Assembly (NCBI GenBank): GCA_002394395.1
Contig: DGTR01000004.1
Coordinates: 9,837 to 73,836, forward strand
Source of the DNA: Bacteroidales bacterium UBA4331
GTDB lineage: Bacteria > Bacteroidota > Bacteroidia > Bacteroidales > Paludibacteraceae
Direction of reading: 5' to 3'
DNA length: 64,000 nt
A program made the position numbers and the translations under genes. Each line of letters begins with the position of its first letter. Position 1 is the first letter of the stretch. Below are positions 48,489 to 57,818 of this stretch, piece after piece. The notes below the pieces were generated by a model that saw only the letters and a program-made list of their open reading frames with translations, was not told where the DNA came from and ran no database searches.

Positions 48489-49232
48489 TCAATATCGACC
48501 TATCACTTGTCCGTGAAAACGGAGGTCATATTCTATATAATGTTTGTCTTTGGTCGCCTCTGCGCTGTTCTCCAAGAAGGTACGCATCTTGGCGAGTTTC
48601 TGCGCATATCTGTTCATGTTTCCCAGCAGTACACGGGGTTGTCCGGGTTGACGCATATAGAGATAGATCCTCTGAGGCGTCTGGACGTGTACAAACCGTA
48701 TTCGTGCCCGCCAGTAAGGCTCGTCTTGCAGCCACTGAGCAAAATCCGCCAACTGTCGGCTCGCTATCTGCGGTCCTACAGCGCCGGTAGCAATCAGTAC
48801 GCTGTCTTTAATCACCGCCCGCGCCTGCATCACACGCCTGTCGGTATCAATAAAATACGCATCTCCGGGCACCTGCACGCGCAGCAACGGCACGCGTTGG
48901 GTGACGCGGATACGCATCTCGCTTCTCGGCGTGACATAACACTCCGCCGTGCGGATCATGGGATGGTGACCGATCGTCTGCTCGATCCGGTGAATCTGCC
49001 GTATATCTATCGCACGGCCGACGGGATACAGATTCTCGCTGCGCAGCAGGTTATTCATCTCCCCCACGGTGATATACATCCGCTCCTGCTGATCCAGAAT
49101 CTCGTATTCGAGTGAAGCGCAGGGCTCCTCGGAGGGACGCATCCGGTAACCGGCAACGACCGCACCCACCAGCATCGCGGCTACCACCGTGACGCCTATG
49201 ATCTGCCATATGATTCGCGCAAGACTACTCAT
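48489..49232 (-). CDS. ftsQ: Cell division protein FtsQ
   Basis: 247 residues with one N-terminal membrane segment (IIWQIIGVTVVAAMLVGAVVAGY) and a periplasmic POTRA-type region (RQIHRIEQTIGHHPMIRTAECYVTPRSEMRIRVTQRVPLLRV, read in parts: IEQTIGHHPMI, EMRIRVTQRVPLLRV). It links early and late divisome proteins. Position directly between murC and ftsA supports the call although FtsQ sequences are poorly conserved. Confidence 0.9.
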   Translation of the reverse strand: MSSLARIIWQIIGVTVVAAMLVGAVVAGYRMRPSEEPCASLEYEILDQQERMYITVGEMNNLLRSENLYPVGRAIDIRQIHRIEQTIGHHPMIRTAECYVTPRSEMRIRVTQRVPLLRVQVPGDAYFIDTDRRVMQARAVIKDSVLIATGAVGPQIASRQLADFAQWLQDEPYWRARIRFVHVQTPQRIYLYMRQPGQPRVLLGNMNRYAQKLAKMRTFLENSAEATKDKHYIEYDLRFHGQVIGRY

Positions 49233-49236
49233 TCTC

Positions 49237-50661
49237 CTATTTCTCTTTTAACGCACGGGTAATGTCCGGCACCAAGCGGTCTATATCTCCGGCACCAACA
49301 GTCAGTACGACCACCGGTTCATGACTCTCCTGAACGCGCCTTTTGAGTTCCGCCACCAACGCCGGTTTCTCCACCACTTCGCCGCCTAACATCTCACTCG
49401 TCACGCCCTCGATCGGCTCTTCGCGCGCCGGATAGATCGGCAGCAGTACGCACTCGTCCAAAGTGCCCAACACCGCCCTGAACCCCTCCGCGAAATCACG
49501 CGTACGGGTATAGAGATGCGGCTGAAAAACACCAATCAGTTTGCGCTCCGGGAAGAGTTTACGGATCGAATCAATCGCCGTAGCTATCTCTTGCGGATGA
49601 TGCGCATAATCGTCTATATAAGCCACTTTCGGGGTGTTCACGTGGATATTAAACCGCCGTTGCACGCCCTTGAAGGAAGCCATCGCCTCGCGTATCGCCT
49701 CATCTTTTACGCCGCAAAGATGCGCCACCGCCATCGCCGCTACCGCGTTCTCTATATTCACCCAAACCGGCACGCCTAACTGCACATCCTTGATCTCTCC
49801 GTCCGGCATCTTGAAATCAAACACTATCTGCCCGTCCTTCACACGAATCCTCTCCGCATAAAAATCAGGACCACTTGGCTCTTGGCTCTCGGCTCTCAGC
49901 TCTCGGCTCTCCTCCACTCCGTACGTATAGCACTTTACTCCCTCTTTTAGTCTCGGCTCCAGCTCGATTCCGTGCTTCATGACCAAAGCGCCGGTAATCA
50001 GACTCGTATAATGCGCAAACGCCTCTCGATACGCCTCCGGCGTGCCGTAGATATCCAGATGGTCCGCATCCACCGCCGTCACCACGGAGATAAACGGCGT
50101 CAGATGATGAAACGACCGGTCGTACTCATCCGCCTCCACGACGACATACTCGCTCTCTTTCGACAGCAGCAGATTCGTATGGTAATTCTCGCTAATCCCG
50201 CCCAGAAACGCGTTCACCCCGGCGTGACTCTCCGTCGCGGCCTCATTTCCGCCGTTCATCAGATGCGCAATCATCGTACTCGTCGTCGTCTTCCCATGCG
50301 TCCCGGCGACACAGAGCGCCTTCATCCGTTGCGTCACGATACCCAACACCTCTGCACGCTTGCGGATATCGAATCCTTCCTTGCGCAAATACGTATAGAT
50401 CTCGCAATCCTCCGGTACGGCCGGAGTACGTACTACAAGCGTACTAAAACGGTCCAATCCCAGACCATACAGCATACGTTCAGCATCTGTATAGGTAATC
50501 TCAATGCCCTCTTTCTCCAACTCACGGGTCAGAGGCGAAGGCGTACGATCGTAGCCGAAAACGGGATATCCTTGGTGATGAAAATAACGAGCCAAGGCAC
50601 TCATTCCGATGCCTCCGATGCCCAAGAAAAAGAAATTTTTAATATCTTTTGAATGAATCAT
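49237..50661 (-). CDS. murC: UDP-N-acetylmuramate--L-alanine ligase
   Basis: 474 residues from ATG 50661 (a GTG two codons earlier is open). FLGIGGIGMSALARYF at the N-terminus, the ATP site AGTHGKTTTSTMIAHL near 110, YVVVEADEYDRSF, and DDYAHHPQEI. It adds L-Ala to UDP-MurNAc, the first step of the stem peptide. A heptamer repeat at 49869-49916 is translated ESRELRAESQEP in the loop before PDFYAE, in a gene that should be essential. Its own promoter is at 50686, so the rest of the cell-wall cluster is not upstream here. Confidence 0.96.
   Translation of the reverse strand: MIHSKDIKNFFFLGIGGIGMSALARYFHHQGYPVFGYDRTPSPLTRELEKEGIEITYTDAERMLYGLGLDRFSTLVVRTPAVPEDCEIYTYLRKEGFDIRKRAEVLGIVTQRMKALCVAGTHGKTTTSTMIAHLMNGGNEAATESHAGVNAFLGGISENYHTNLLLSKESEYVVVEADEYDRSFHHLTPFISVVTAVDADHLDIYGTPEAYREAFAHYTSLITGALVMKHGIELEPRLKEGVKCYTYGVEESRELRAESQEPSGPDFYAERIRVKDGQIVFDFKMPDGEIKDVQLGVPVWVNIENAVAAMAVAHLCGVKDEAIREAMASFKGVQRRFNIHVNTPKVAYIDDYAHHPQEIATAIDSIRKLFPERKLIGVFQPHLYTRTRDFAEGFRAVLGTLDECVLLPIYPAREEPIEGVTSEMLGGEVVEKPALVAELKRRVQESHEPVVVLTVGAGDIDRLVPDITRALKEK
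49869..49916. repeat. In-frame heptamer repeat in murC
   Basis: CTCTTGG, CTCTCGG, CTCTCAG, CTCTCGG, CTCTCC units. Confidence 0.88.
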
Positions 50662-50685
50662 TTCCACTTACTCACAAATTTCCGC

Positions 50686-50735
50686 GCAAAGGTACAAAAA
50701 AATTTGCACATATCAAAATATTTTTGTAATTTTGC
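50686..50735. promoter_or_regulatory. Overlapping divergent promoters of murC and the PagL-like gene
   Basis: Minus: -33 TTTG (50717-50714), -7 TACCTTTGC (50694-50686). Plus: -33 TTTG (50703-50706), -7 TAATTTTGC (50727-50735). Same geometry as at 8096-8144 and 54260-54308. Confidence 0.85.
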
Positions 50736-50743
50736 GGCGAAAA

Positions 50744-52054
50744 ATGAAAAAAGTTCTTTTAGTCATATCACTCTGCGCTTGTTTACAAGCGTTTTCGCTA
50801 CCTCATTACGAGTTGGCGTACCGTTTTGGCGGGACGGCACTTTTTATGTTGCCGGACGAGAAAGTGTCTCCGTTTTTAGGCCCGACGCCGATTGTCCCGG
50901 GTGGGGCTTTTACCGTAGAGTTTCTGCCGACGGGACGATGGAGTAGCCTCCAACAGTGGAACAATGCCTCTATCGGTGTCGGTGCGCGGTATCTGAATTT
51001 GGGCAATAACGCCATTCTCGGTTCCGCCATCGCGGCATACGGGTATATCAACATGCCTTTTTACAACGGCACGCATTTTCGTATCGGTGCCCGCCCCACC
51101 GTCGGCATTGCTGCCGTCACGAAGACTTATGCCAACACCTACAAAGGCGAGAATTTATACAAAGACCACGACAAGGCGAATTGGTCGATTGGTTCCGTGC
51201 TGAACGCCTATCTGGCGTTGGAGCTATACATGGATTTTCCAATCAAGGACGGCTGGGAAATCACCCTCAACGGCGGTTGGCATCATATCTCCAACGGCTC
51301 TATCATGCACCCGAATGCCGGCTATAACATGCTCGGCGGAGAACTCGGGCTGCGCTATCATCCGCATGAGAAAGACTACACCTCTCCCGAACCCGACGTA
51401 CCGCGCAAACTGTACGACGGCGTGGACAAACCCTGGGCAGTGGAGATCAGCGCAACGGGTGGCGTGAAGCAGAACTACTACCGCGACAACTATCCCAAGA
51501 TGCAGTTCTTCGGCACCGCTACCGTCAAAGCCGCGGCATACTGGGTGCCCGTCTCCATCTTCCGCATCGGAGCCGGTGTCGATGCCTTCTACGACGGCTA
51601 CTACCGATGCGTGAACGATGAGTTTGCAGAGGCCAACCCGGGTGCGCCGCAGACCTTTTTCGGCAAGACGTACCTCAAAACGAGCGACCTCAAGAACTGC
51701 TTCCGCGTGGGTGTCAGCCTTCAGCCGGAGTTCATCATCGGGCATCTGACCGCAGGTATTCATGTGGGATTCTACGTCTTTGACCCAGTCAAAAACCTCG
51801 AGCCGTATATCGGCAAGAAGTCCTGGGATAAAGGGCAAGGCGCAGCTGAAATGGACCAGGCTGGTACTCCGCTGAACCGCGGTGTTTTCTATAAATACGA
51901 CTTCTCCGACGCCAGCAATTATCAGGACGGCTGGTGCTACATGCAATTTGTGCTCAAGTACCACGTACTCGACCACCTCTTCGTTCAATTAGGACTGAAA
52001 ACACACGGCGCACGAGCAGAATTTATCGACGCCGGTTTAGGTGTAGCTTTCTAA
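50744..52054 (+). CDS. PagL-like lipid A deacylase family outer-membrane protein
   Basis: 436 residues from ATG 50744, only 9 bp after the -7 box, so the mRNA should be nearly leaderless. Signal peptide MKKVLLVISLCACLQAFS. The motif NGGWHHISNGS near 170 is the His-x-Ser-Asn site of acyloxyacyl hydrolase/PagL proteins, and the outline is a beta-barrel. PagL removes a 3-O-acyl chain from lipid A. At 436 residues it is about twice the size of PagL, with an additional beta-rich half whose role is unclear. Its stop overlaps the convergent 52051 gene by 4 bp. Confidence 0.75.
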   Translation: MKKVLLVISLCACLQAFSLPHYELAYRFGGTALFMLPDEKVSPFLGPTPIVPGGAFTVEFLPTGRWSSLQQWNNASIGVGARYLNLGNNAILGSAIAAYGYINMPFYNGTHFRIGARPTVGIAAVTKTYANTYKGENLYKDHDKANWSIGSVLNAYLALELYMDFPIKDGWEITLNGGWHHISNGSIMHPNAGYNMLGGELGLRYHPHEKDYTSPEPDVPRKLYDGVDKPWAVEISATGGVKQNYYRDNYPKMQFFGTATVKAAAYWVPVSIFRIGAGVDAFYDGYYRCVNDEFAEANPGAPQTFFGKTYLKTSDLKNCFRVGVSLQPEFIIGHLTAGIHVGFYVFDPVKNLEPYIGKKSWDKGQGAAEMDQAGTPLNRGVFYKYDFSDASNYQDGWCYMQFVLKYHVLDHLFVQLGLKTHGARAEFIDAGLGVAF

Positions 52055-53274
52055 GGATTGATCAGCTGATCTTCCATCACATAGACGTGCTCCAGAGGAA
52101 TGCCATGGTCTATGAGATTCTTCCGATCCGGACGGAAAAGAGCGAAAAACTCCTTGGACGTCTTGCATAGCAACCGCGCTTGCTTATAGTTCTCATACGC
52201 CATCATCCGGTCGCCTCGCAGCAACAAACAATGGGCATAATTGATATAATCCATCGGCTTATCAGTGCCCTCGCGCAAGATCTCCAGATAAATCTTCTCC
52301 GCGATCTGCGGATAATCCCACATCGCATCGCGGAACCCGGCATGAACCATCACATACGCCAGCGCTTTCTCTCGACTCGGATACCCCTCAATTATCAAGG
52401 CATATAGCCACGTCCGCGGTATAAGCGGGATGACCTCCGTGATATATTTATGCTCCTGCGACGGGAATAATTGTGCAAAGGTCTGTGAATCATGCCCCAT
52501 TCCGGACATCTCCATCAGCCGCTTCAGCTCATCAGGAAACTGATTATCCTCAAACATGCTTTTCGCCAGCTCCTCTATCCAATTTTTCGACGAACTCTCC
52601 ACCAGCGCACAAAGCACCTCAAACACATGCTCGCTCAGGTCATTCTCGCCAATCACGTTCACCACCGCATCTTGTATCTGCGGGAAGAAATCGATGCGGA
52701 TATCGTACTGAACCAGCAAAAGTGCCACATTCGAGATGCATTGGTCCAACACTGTCTCATTCTCTACGCTCATGCACTCGATCATCGTCAGGAAGGCTTC
52801 GAGCGAGAAACACGTTCTCAAATTATGCGCCAACGCAGACGTCGCCGCAAGCGCCAAAGAGGCTTTCGACTCATCGTTCATCACCTCTTTATACCACTCC
52901 ATATCCTCCGGCCGAAAACGGACACAATTCTCGAAATAATGCATGACCGAAGTGATGGAGTCATGGTTGAAACCATGAATCTCCGGCGACAGACCGCGCA
53001 ACAGACGGATATCCGCATAGACGGCATCCACCATCTGGTAGGTCTCGCCGGTGATCTTGCTCAACTCCTCATCCGAAGACGGCACATCGATATTCAGCCA
53101 TTGCGTGAAGATCTCGTGGTAGCGCTTCTGGATGGAAGTGAACGCCTCTTCATAGGGGTTGTTCTCCCCTAACTCATTCAACCACGCACGTACGACCACC
53201 AGCGCTGTATCAATCATACATTCGCCTAACGCCCGCTCGACTACCGCTACTTGTTCATCCAGAGTTTGTGCCAT
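52051..53274 (-). CDS. Alpha-helical protein of unknown function
   Basis: 407 residues, no signal peptide and no membrane segment. Almost entirely helical, with a TPR-like stretch near the C-terminus (DKPMDYINYAHCLLLRGDRMMAYENYKQARLLC, read in part: YINYAHCLLLRGDRM). Rich in Glu and Met. I do not recognise the family. It is followed 14 bp upstream on the same strand by the GT2 gene (53289-54239), so they share a transcript; no role can be given. Confidence 0.65.
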   Translation of the reverse strand: MAQTLDEQVAVVERALGECMIDTALVVVRAWLNELGENNPYEEAFTSIQKRYHEIFTQWLNIDVPSSDEELSKITGETYQMVDAVYADIRLLRGLSPEIHGFNHDSITSVMHYFENCVRFRPEDMEWYKEVMNDESKASLALAATSALAHNLRTCFSLEAFLTMIECMSVENETVLDQCISNVALLLVQYDIRIDFFPQIQDAVVNVIGENDLSEHVFEVLCALVESSSKNWIEELAKSMFEDNQFPDELKRLMEMSGMGHDSQTFAQLFPSQEHKYITEVIPLIPRTWLYALIIEGYPSREKALAYVMVHAGFRDAMWDYPQIAEKIYLEILREGTDKPMDYINYAHCLLLRGDRMMAYENYKQARLLCKTSKEFFALFRPDRKNLIDHGIPLEHVYVMEDQLINP

Positions 53275-53288
53275 CTGTCTCTTTCGTC

Positions 53289-54239
53289 TTAAAACTCCTC
53301 GCGAATCAGATAATCATTACGCGAAGGACTGTTTCGTATCACTAATTCTGCCAGGAAGCCTGCCAAGAACAACATGCATCCCAAGATCATCATCAGTATA
53401 GCGATATGGAAATACGGATTTACGCCCACTAACATCGCGTGCACGCCATGCGACAGCGCGTAGAGTTTCATGCTGCCCACCACAATGACAGCGATAAATC
53501 CGATGAAGAACATCAGACTTCCTACCAGGCCGAAGAAATGCATCGGTTGTTTGCCGAACTTATTCAGGAACCACAAAGTGAGAAGGTCCAGATAGCCGTT
53601 TACGAAGCGGTTGATACCGAACTTCGACGTACCGAACTCACGCTTACGATGCTGCACCACTTTCTCTCCGATCTTCGTAAAGCCTGCATTCTTAGCCAGA
53701 TACGGGATATAGCGATGCATCTCTGAGAACACCTCGATATTCTTCACCACCTCATTCCGATACGCCTTCAGACCGCAGTTCATGTCATGTAAATGAATGC
53801 CTGTCACTTTCCGCGCCGTGGCATTGAAGAGTTTGGACGGCAGATTCTTCGTCAAGGCGTTGTCATATCGTTTTTGCTTCCATCCACTAACAAGGTCGTA
53901 TCCCTCTTCCGTAATCATGCGATAGAGCTCCGGGATCTCGTCCGGACTATCCTGCAAATCAGCGTCCATCGTGATGACCACATCGCCCTTCGCCGCCTTG
54001 AATCCGCAATACAAAGCCGCAGACTTACCATAATTGCGGCGGAAACAGATACCGCGAACGACTTCGTTCTTCTCACGAAGCGATTGAATCACTTGCCATG
54101 ACTCGTCCGTTGACCCGTCATTAACGAAAATCAACTCATAGGAGAACTTGTTCTCCTTCATTACCCGGGCAATCCATTCGTAGAGATGCGGCAACGATTC
54201 CGCCTCGTTAAAAAGTGGCACTATTATAGAAATATCCAT
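53289..54239 (-). CDS. GT2 family glycosyltransferase, DPM1/GtrB-like
   Basis: 316 residues from ATG 54239; the open frame upstream to 54320 crosses the promoter. MDISIIVPLFNEAESLPHLY at the start, FVNDGSTDESW and MDADLQDSPDEIPEL (DxD) form the GT-A site, and two membrane segments follow at about 230-255 and 265-290. Enzymes like this make polyprenyl-phosphate sugars (dolichol-phosphate mannose type) or transfer glucose to undecaprenyl phosphate. The sugar is unknown. Confidence 0.88.
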   Translation of the reverse strand: MDISIIVPLFNEAESLPHLYEWIARVMKENKFSYELIFVNDGSTDESWQVIQSLREKNEVVRGICFRRNYGKSAALYCGFKAAKGDVVITMDADLQDSPDEIPELYRMITEEGYDLVSGWKQKRYDNALTKNLPSKLFNATARKVTGIHLHDMNCGLKAYRNEVVKNIEVFSEMHRYIPYLAKNAGFTKIGEKVVQHRKREFGTSKFGINRFVNGYLDLLTLWFLNKFGKQPMHFFGLVGSLMFFIGFIAVIVVGSMKLYALSHGVHAMLVGVNPYFHIAILMMILGCMLFLAGFLAELVIRNSPSRNDYLIREEF

Positions 54240-54259
54240 ACTAAATTTTATTTTGCGTG

Positions 54260-54308
54260 CAAAATTACTATTTTTTTTGCACATATCAAAATTTTTTTGT
54301 AATTTTGC
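54260..54308. promoter_or_regulatory. Overlapping divergent promoters of the GT2 and GH13 genes
   Basis: Minus: -33 TTTG (54290-54287), -7 TAATTTTG (54267-54260). Plus: -33 TTTG (54276-54279), -7 TAATTTTGC (54300-54308). Confidence 0.82.
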
Positions 54309-54326
54309 GCCAAAATACATACCTTT

Positions 54327-56372
54327 ATGAAAAAGACGATTTTCTTTTTAGCGATTCTTTCCTGTTTTTGGGGATGTAATAAGCCACATTATGCAGCCGG
54401 CTTGATGGCTGTCGAGTCTCCAATTATGCCTATTCGCATGACCGGTGATACGATGCATATTGTGCTCACCGACTACGTGCCGGTTTTATACGGGGATACG
54501 ACTTATTGGCAGGGCTTGCAATGGACTACCGGCGAGGCGATCGAATATACCAACCTCATCGGTACACCGCAAGTCGTTCGCGAGATGGATATCATCAACC
54601 GTGATCATTCTATCCACGCTATCACGTTCCATGACAAGACCGGCAGTTTTGCCATCCCTGTATTGCCAGCCAAGCCCGTTCGCCAGAGCCTTTATTCGCT
54701 CAGCTACAAGGAGGGCAAACTGCGTGTGGCATTCTTCGATACCGTCACGAATCCTACTATCGAGGCATATATCCAAAACACGCTCATTGACCACACCTTA
54801 TGGCAAGCAGAGGAAGACGGCAGTTGGGCTTTGGATATGAACGCCATCAGCGATCAGTTGTCCGCGCTTCAGGGACGAAGCTTCCTGCGCGTCTTTGCCG
54901 AAGATGAGACATTCCTTTACAACGATCTGTTATTGCCTCTGGAGAATGGACAGATTGTCACCGACGCTGCCCAACTGAACCGCCATGACCAGCAAGCACA
55001 GGTGTTATACTCCTTAATGATTGACCGTTTTTACAATGGCAATACCGCCAACGATTGGAAGATGAACAGCCCCGAAGTGCTCGACATCGTGGATTATCAA
55101 GGCGGCGATTTAGCCGGTATCACGAAGAAAATCAGCGAGGGCTATTTCGACCATCTTGGTGTCAACACGATCTGGATCAGCCCGATCACCCAGAACCCGT
55201 GGGACGCATGGGGACTCTATCCCTTCCCAAACGGCAATAAATACGACAGCACCAAGACGTATACCAAGTTCAGCGGCTACCACGGTTATTGGCCGATATA
55301 TGCTACCAAACTCGATGAACGTTTTGGTACGCCGGACGAACTGCGCACCTTATTAGATACCGCGCACGCGCACGAGATAAATATCATTCTGGATTATGTA
55401 GCCAACCACATGCATATCAACTCTCCTACCCTGCAGGAGCACCCGGATTGGCATACAGACTCGATCCTGCCGGACGGCAGAAGGAATTTCGAGCTCTGGG
55501 ACGATGCACGTCTGACCACGTGGTTTGACAAGCATATCCCGACGCTGGATCTGGAGCGCGAGGAGGTCTGCGAGCAGATGACAGATAGCGCGCTTTATTG
55601 GTTAGCGAACTACGACCTGGACGGCTATCGCCACGATGCCTGCAAGCATATCCCCGAGGGTTATTGGCGCATGTTGGGGCAGAAGATTGCTGCGCGCTGG
55701 CCCGGCAGACCGATCTGGATGATTGGTGAGACATACGGTTCGCCGGAACTCATCGGCAGCTACGTCAAGTCCGGCATGCTCAATGCGCAATTTGATTTCA
55801 ACGTCTATTTCACCGCCCGTGAGGCGCTTTGTGGAATAAAGGGCATGGATCAGGTGATGCAGAACGAAATGACTTCGCTCAGTACCTACGGTGCCCACCA
55901 CACCATGGGAAATATCTCCGGAAACCATGATCAGATACGTTTCGCCTCCATCGCCGGTGGTGCTATAGATATCTACAGCCAAGGCAAAGAAGAAGGATGG
56001 ACTCGCGAAGTCGGTATCGGTGATACTGCTGTCGCTTACAAACGTGCGCTGCTGATGGAGGTACTCAACATGACCCTCCCCGGCGTGCCTTGTATCTACC
56101 AAGGCGATGAGTACGGAGAGGTCGGTGGTAATGACCCCGACAACCGTCATATGATGCGATTCGACAACCTCAATGAGGACGAGCAAAAGATGCGGAACGA
56201 AGTGGCTAAACTGATTCAGCTCCGCCGTCACTCGATGCCGCTCCTCTACGGAGATTTTATTCCGCTGATTGACCGCCCTGAGGAGATTATCTTCCAGCGC
56301 ATTTACCTCGGTCAGAAAGTAACCGTCATGATTAACCGTAATGACTTAACATATCAAATCATAAATGAATAA
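54327..56372 (+). CDS. GH13 alpha-amylase-like lipoprotein with N-terminal domain
   Basis: 681 residues. Lipoprotein signal MKKTIFFLAILSCFWGC, Cys17. A beta-rich N-terminal domain (about 20-215) precedes the barrel. The four GH13 regions are present: DYVANHM (I), GYRHDACKHIP with the nucleophile Asp (II), MIGETYG with the acid Glu (III), SGNHDQIR (IV). It should hydrolyse or transglycosylate alpha-glucans at the cell surface or in the periplasm. The second GH13 gene begins 7 bp later. No SusC/SusD pair is near. Confidence 0.9.
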   Translation: MKKTIFFLAILSCFWGCNKPHYAAGLMAVESPIMPIRMTGDTMHIVLTDYVPVLYGDTTYWQGLQWTTGEAIEYTNLIGTPQVVREMDIINRDHSIHAITFHDKTGSFAIPVLPAKPVRQSLYSLSYKEGKLRVAFFDTVTNPTIEAYIQNTLIDHTLWQAEEDGSWALDMNAISDQLSALQGRSFLRVFAEDETFLYNDLLLPLENGQIVTDAAQLNRHDQQAQVLYSLMIDRFYNGNTANDWKMNSPEVLDIVDYQGGDLAGITKKISEGYFDHLGVNTIWISPITQNPWDAWGLYPFPNGNKYDSTKTYTKFSGYHGYWPIYATKLDERFGTPDELRTLLDTAHAHEINIILDYVANHMHINSPTLQEHPDWHTDSILPDGRRNFELWDDARLTTWFDKHIPTLDLEREEVCEQMTDSALYWLANYDLDGYRHDACKHIPEGYWRMLGQKIAARWPGRPIWMIGETYGSPELIGSYVKSGMLNAQFDFNVYFTAREALCGIKGMDQVMQNEMTSLSTYGAHHTMGNISGNHDQIRFASIAGGAIDIYSQGKEEGWTREVGIGDTAVAYKRALLMEVLNMTLPGVPCIYQGDEYGEVGGNDPDNRHMMRFDNLNEDEQKMRNEVAKLIQLRRHSMPLLYGDFIPLIDRPEEIIFQRIYLGQKVTVMINRNDLTYQIINE

Positions 56373-56379
56373 AACTACT

Positions 56380-57723
56380 ATGAGAAAAACATTACTTTTT
56401 GCGCTCGCATCCTTATTGATGGCGAGTTGCGCTGAGAAACAAGAGTTGCGTCACCCGAAATGGGCGTACGATGCTACCATCTATGAGTTAAATACCCGTC
56501 AAGCCACCCCGGAAGGTACTTTTGCTGCAGCAGAGGCATTGCTGCCAACCCTGCGCCAGAACGGTATCGACATCATCTGGGTCATGCCGTGCCAACCGAT
56601 CGGCGTCATCACCCGCAAAGGTACACTCGGTAGCTACTACTCGATCATCGATTATTGCGCCATCAACCCGGAGTTCGGTACACGCGAGGACTTCGAGCAT
56701 TTCCTGGCTGCTGCCCACAAGCAGGGCTTCAAGGTCATCCTCGACTGGGTAGCTAACCACACGGCGCCGGATAGCGAGTGGACCAAAAATGACGGATGGC
56801 ATTACCGCGACAGCCTGGGTAACCTGATGGTTCAATACGATTGGACCGACATCTCCAAACTGAACTACGACAACCAAGACATGCGTAATGAGATGCTCAA
56901 AGCCATGCATTGGTGGATGGACTCTATCGGTATCGATGGTTTCCGCTGCGACGTAGCAGGCGAAGTGCCGACTGATTTCTGGAACTGGGCGATGGCTGAT
57001 CTCCGTCTGACGCACCCGGACATGTTCACCTTAGCGGAGGATGAGGACAAAGCGCAAGAGCTGACCGAAACGGCGTTCGATATGTACTACGGTTGGACGC
57101 TCCATCATATCATGAACGACGTAGCACAAGGAAAGAAAAGCGTAGATGACCTCTGGGCTTATTTTGCAAAGGCAGACACGACCATCCGTCCGGAAGCTAT
57201 CCGCATGAATTTCATCACGAACCACGACGAGAACTCCTGGAACGGAACGGAGCAAGAGCGCATGGGCGATGCAGTGCCTTTGTTCCAGGCCTTCTGTTAT
57301 GTAGTACCGGGCATGCCGATGATCTACACGGGTCAGCTGAGCGGTAACCACCATCGTCTGGAGTTCTTTGAGAAGGACCTGATTGATGTCGATGAGAACT
57401 ACGCACAAGCGGATCTGTACAAACAACTGAATGGTCTGCGTGAGCGCAATAAAGCATTGTTCAGCCCGGAAGTGGGTGCACCGATGGTTCGTCTTGCGGC
57501 AAACAACGAGGCTATCTTCGCTTGCGCGCGTCAGAAAGAAGGTCGATGGCATACCAACACCATCATTGCGGTGATGAATATGTCCGACAAAGAGCAAGAG
57601 GTTACGCTCGATCTCGCCGGATACGAAGGTTCTTATCAATGTATCTGCGGCAAGAAAGAGAAACTCGAAACCGCTCAGAGTTTCACCCTCGCCCCCTGGC
57701 AGTTTAAGATCTTTGAGAGATAA
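56380..57723 (+). CDS. GH13 alpha-amylase-like lipoprotein, second
   Basis: 447 residues from ATG 56380 (MRKTLLFALASLLMASC lipoprotein signal, Cys17); an ATG at 56365 overlapping the previous stop is also open. GH13 regions: LDWVANHT (I), GFRCDVAGEVP (II), TLAEDED (III), FITNHDENSW (IV). It lacks the long N-terminal domain of its neighbour. Together the two could degrade storage or dietary alpha-glucan to oligosaccharides. The end WQFKIFER is a normal C-domain end. Confidence 0.9.
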   Translation: MRKTLLFALASLLMASCAEKQELRHPKWAYDATIYELNTRQATPEGTFAAAEALLPTLRQNGIDIIWVMPCQPIGVITRKGTLGSYYSIIDYCAINPEFGTREDFEHFLAAAHKQGFKVILDWVANHTAPDSEWTKNDGWHYRDSLGNLMVQYDWTDISKLNYDNQDMRNEMLKAMHWWMDSIGIDGFRCDVAGEVPTDFWNWAMADLRLTHPDMFTLAEDEDKAQELTETAFDMYYGWTLHHIMNDVAQGKKSVDDLWAYFAKADTTIRPEAIRMNFITNHDENSWNGTEQERMGDAVPLFQAFCYVVPGMPMIYTGQLSGNHHRLEFFEKDLIDVDENYAQADLYKQLNGLRERNKALFSPEVGAPMVRLAANNEAIFACARQKEGRWHTNTIIAVMNMSDKEQEVTLDLAGYEGSYQCICGKKEKLETAQSFTLAPWQFKIFER

Positions 57724-57726
57724 TCG

Positions 57727-57768
57727 TTATTACGTAATCCCGAAATAACGTAATCCCGTGATTACGAC
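57727..57768. repeat. Direct repeat of TTACGTAATCCCG
   Basis: TTACGTAATCCCG, then AAATAACGTAATCCCG, then TGATTACG; period 16, just before the terminator. Confidence 0.65.
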
Positions 57769-57773
57769 CATAA

Positions 57774-57812
57774 AAAATCCCGAACGTGTTGTTCGGGATT
57801 TTCTTTTTTCAC
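57774..57812. terminator. Bidirectional terminator between GH13 and fabG
   Basis: AATCCCGAAC-gtgtt-GTTCGGGATT (57776-57800), A-run on the left and T-run on the right. Confidence 0.92.
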
Positions 57813-57818
57813 GGGCGA

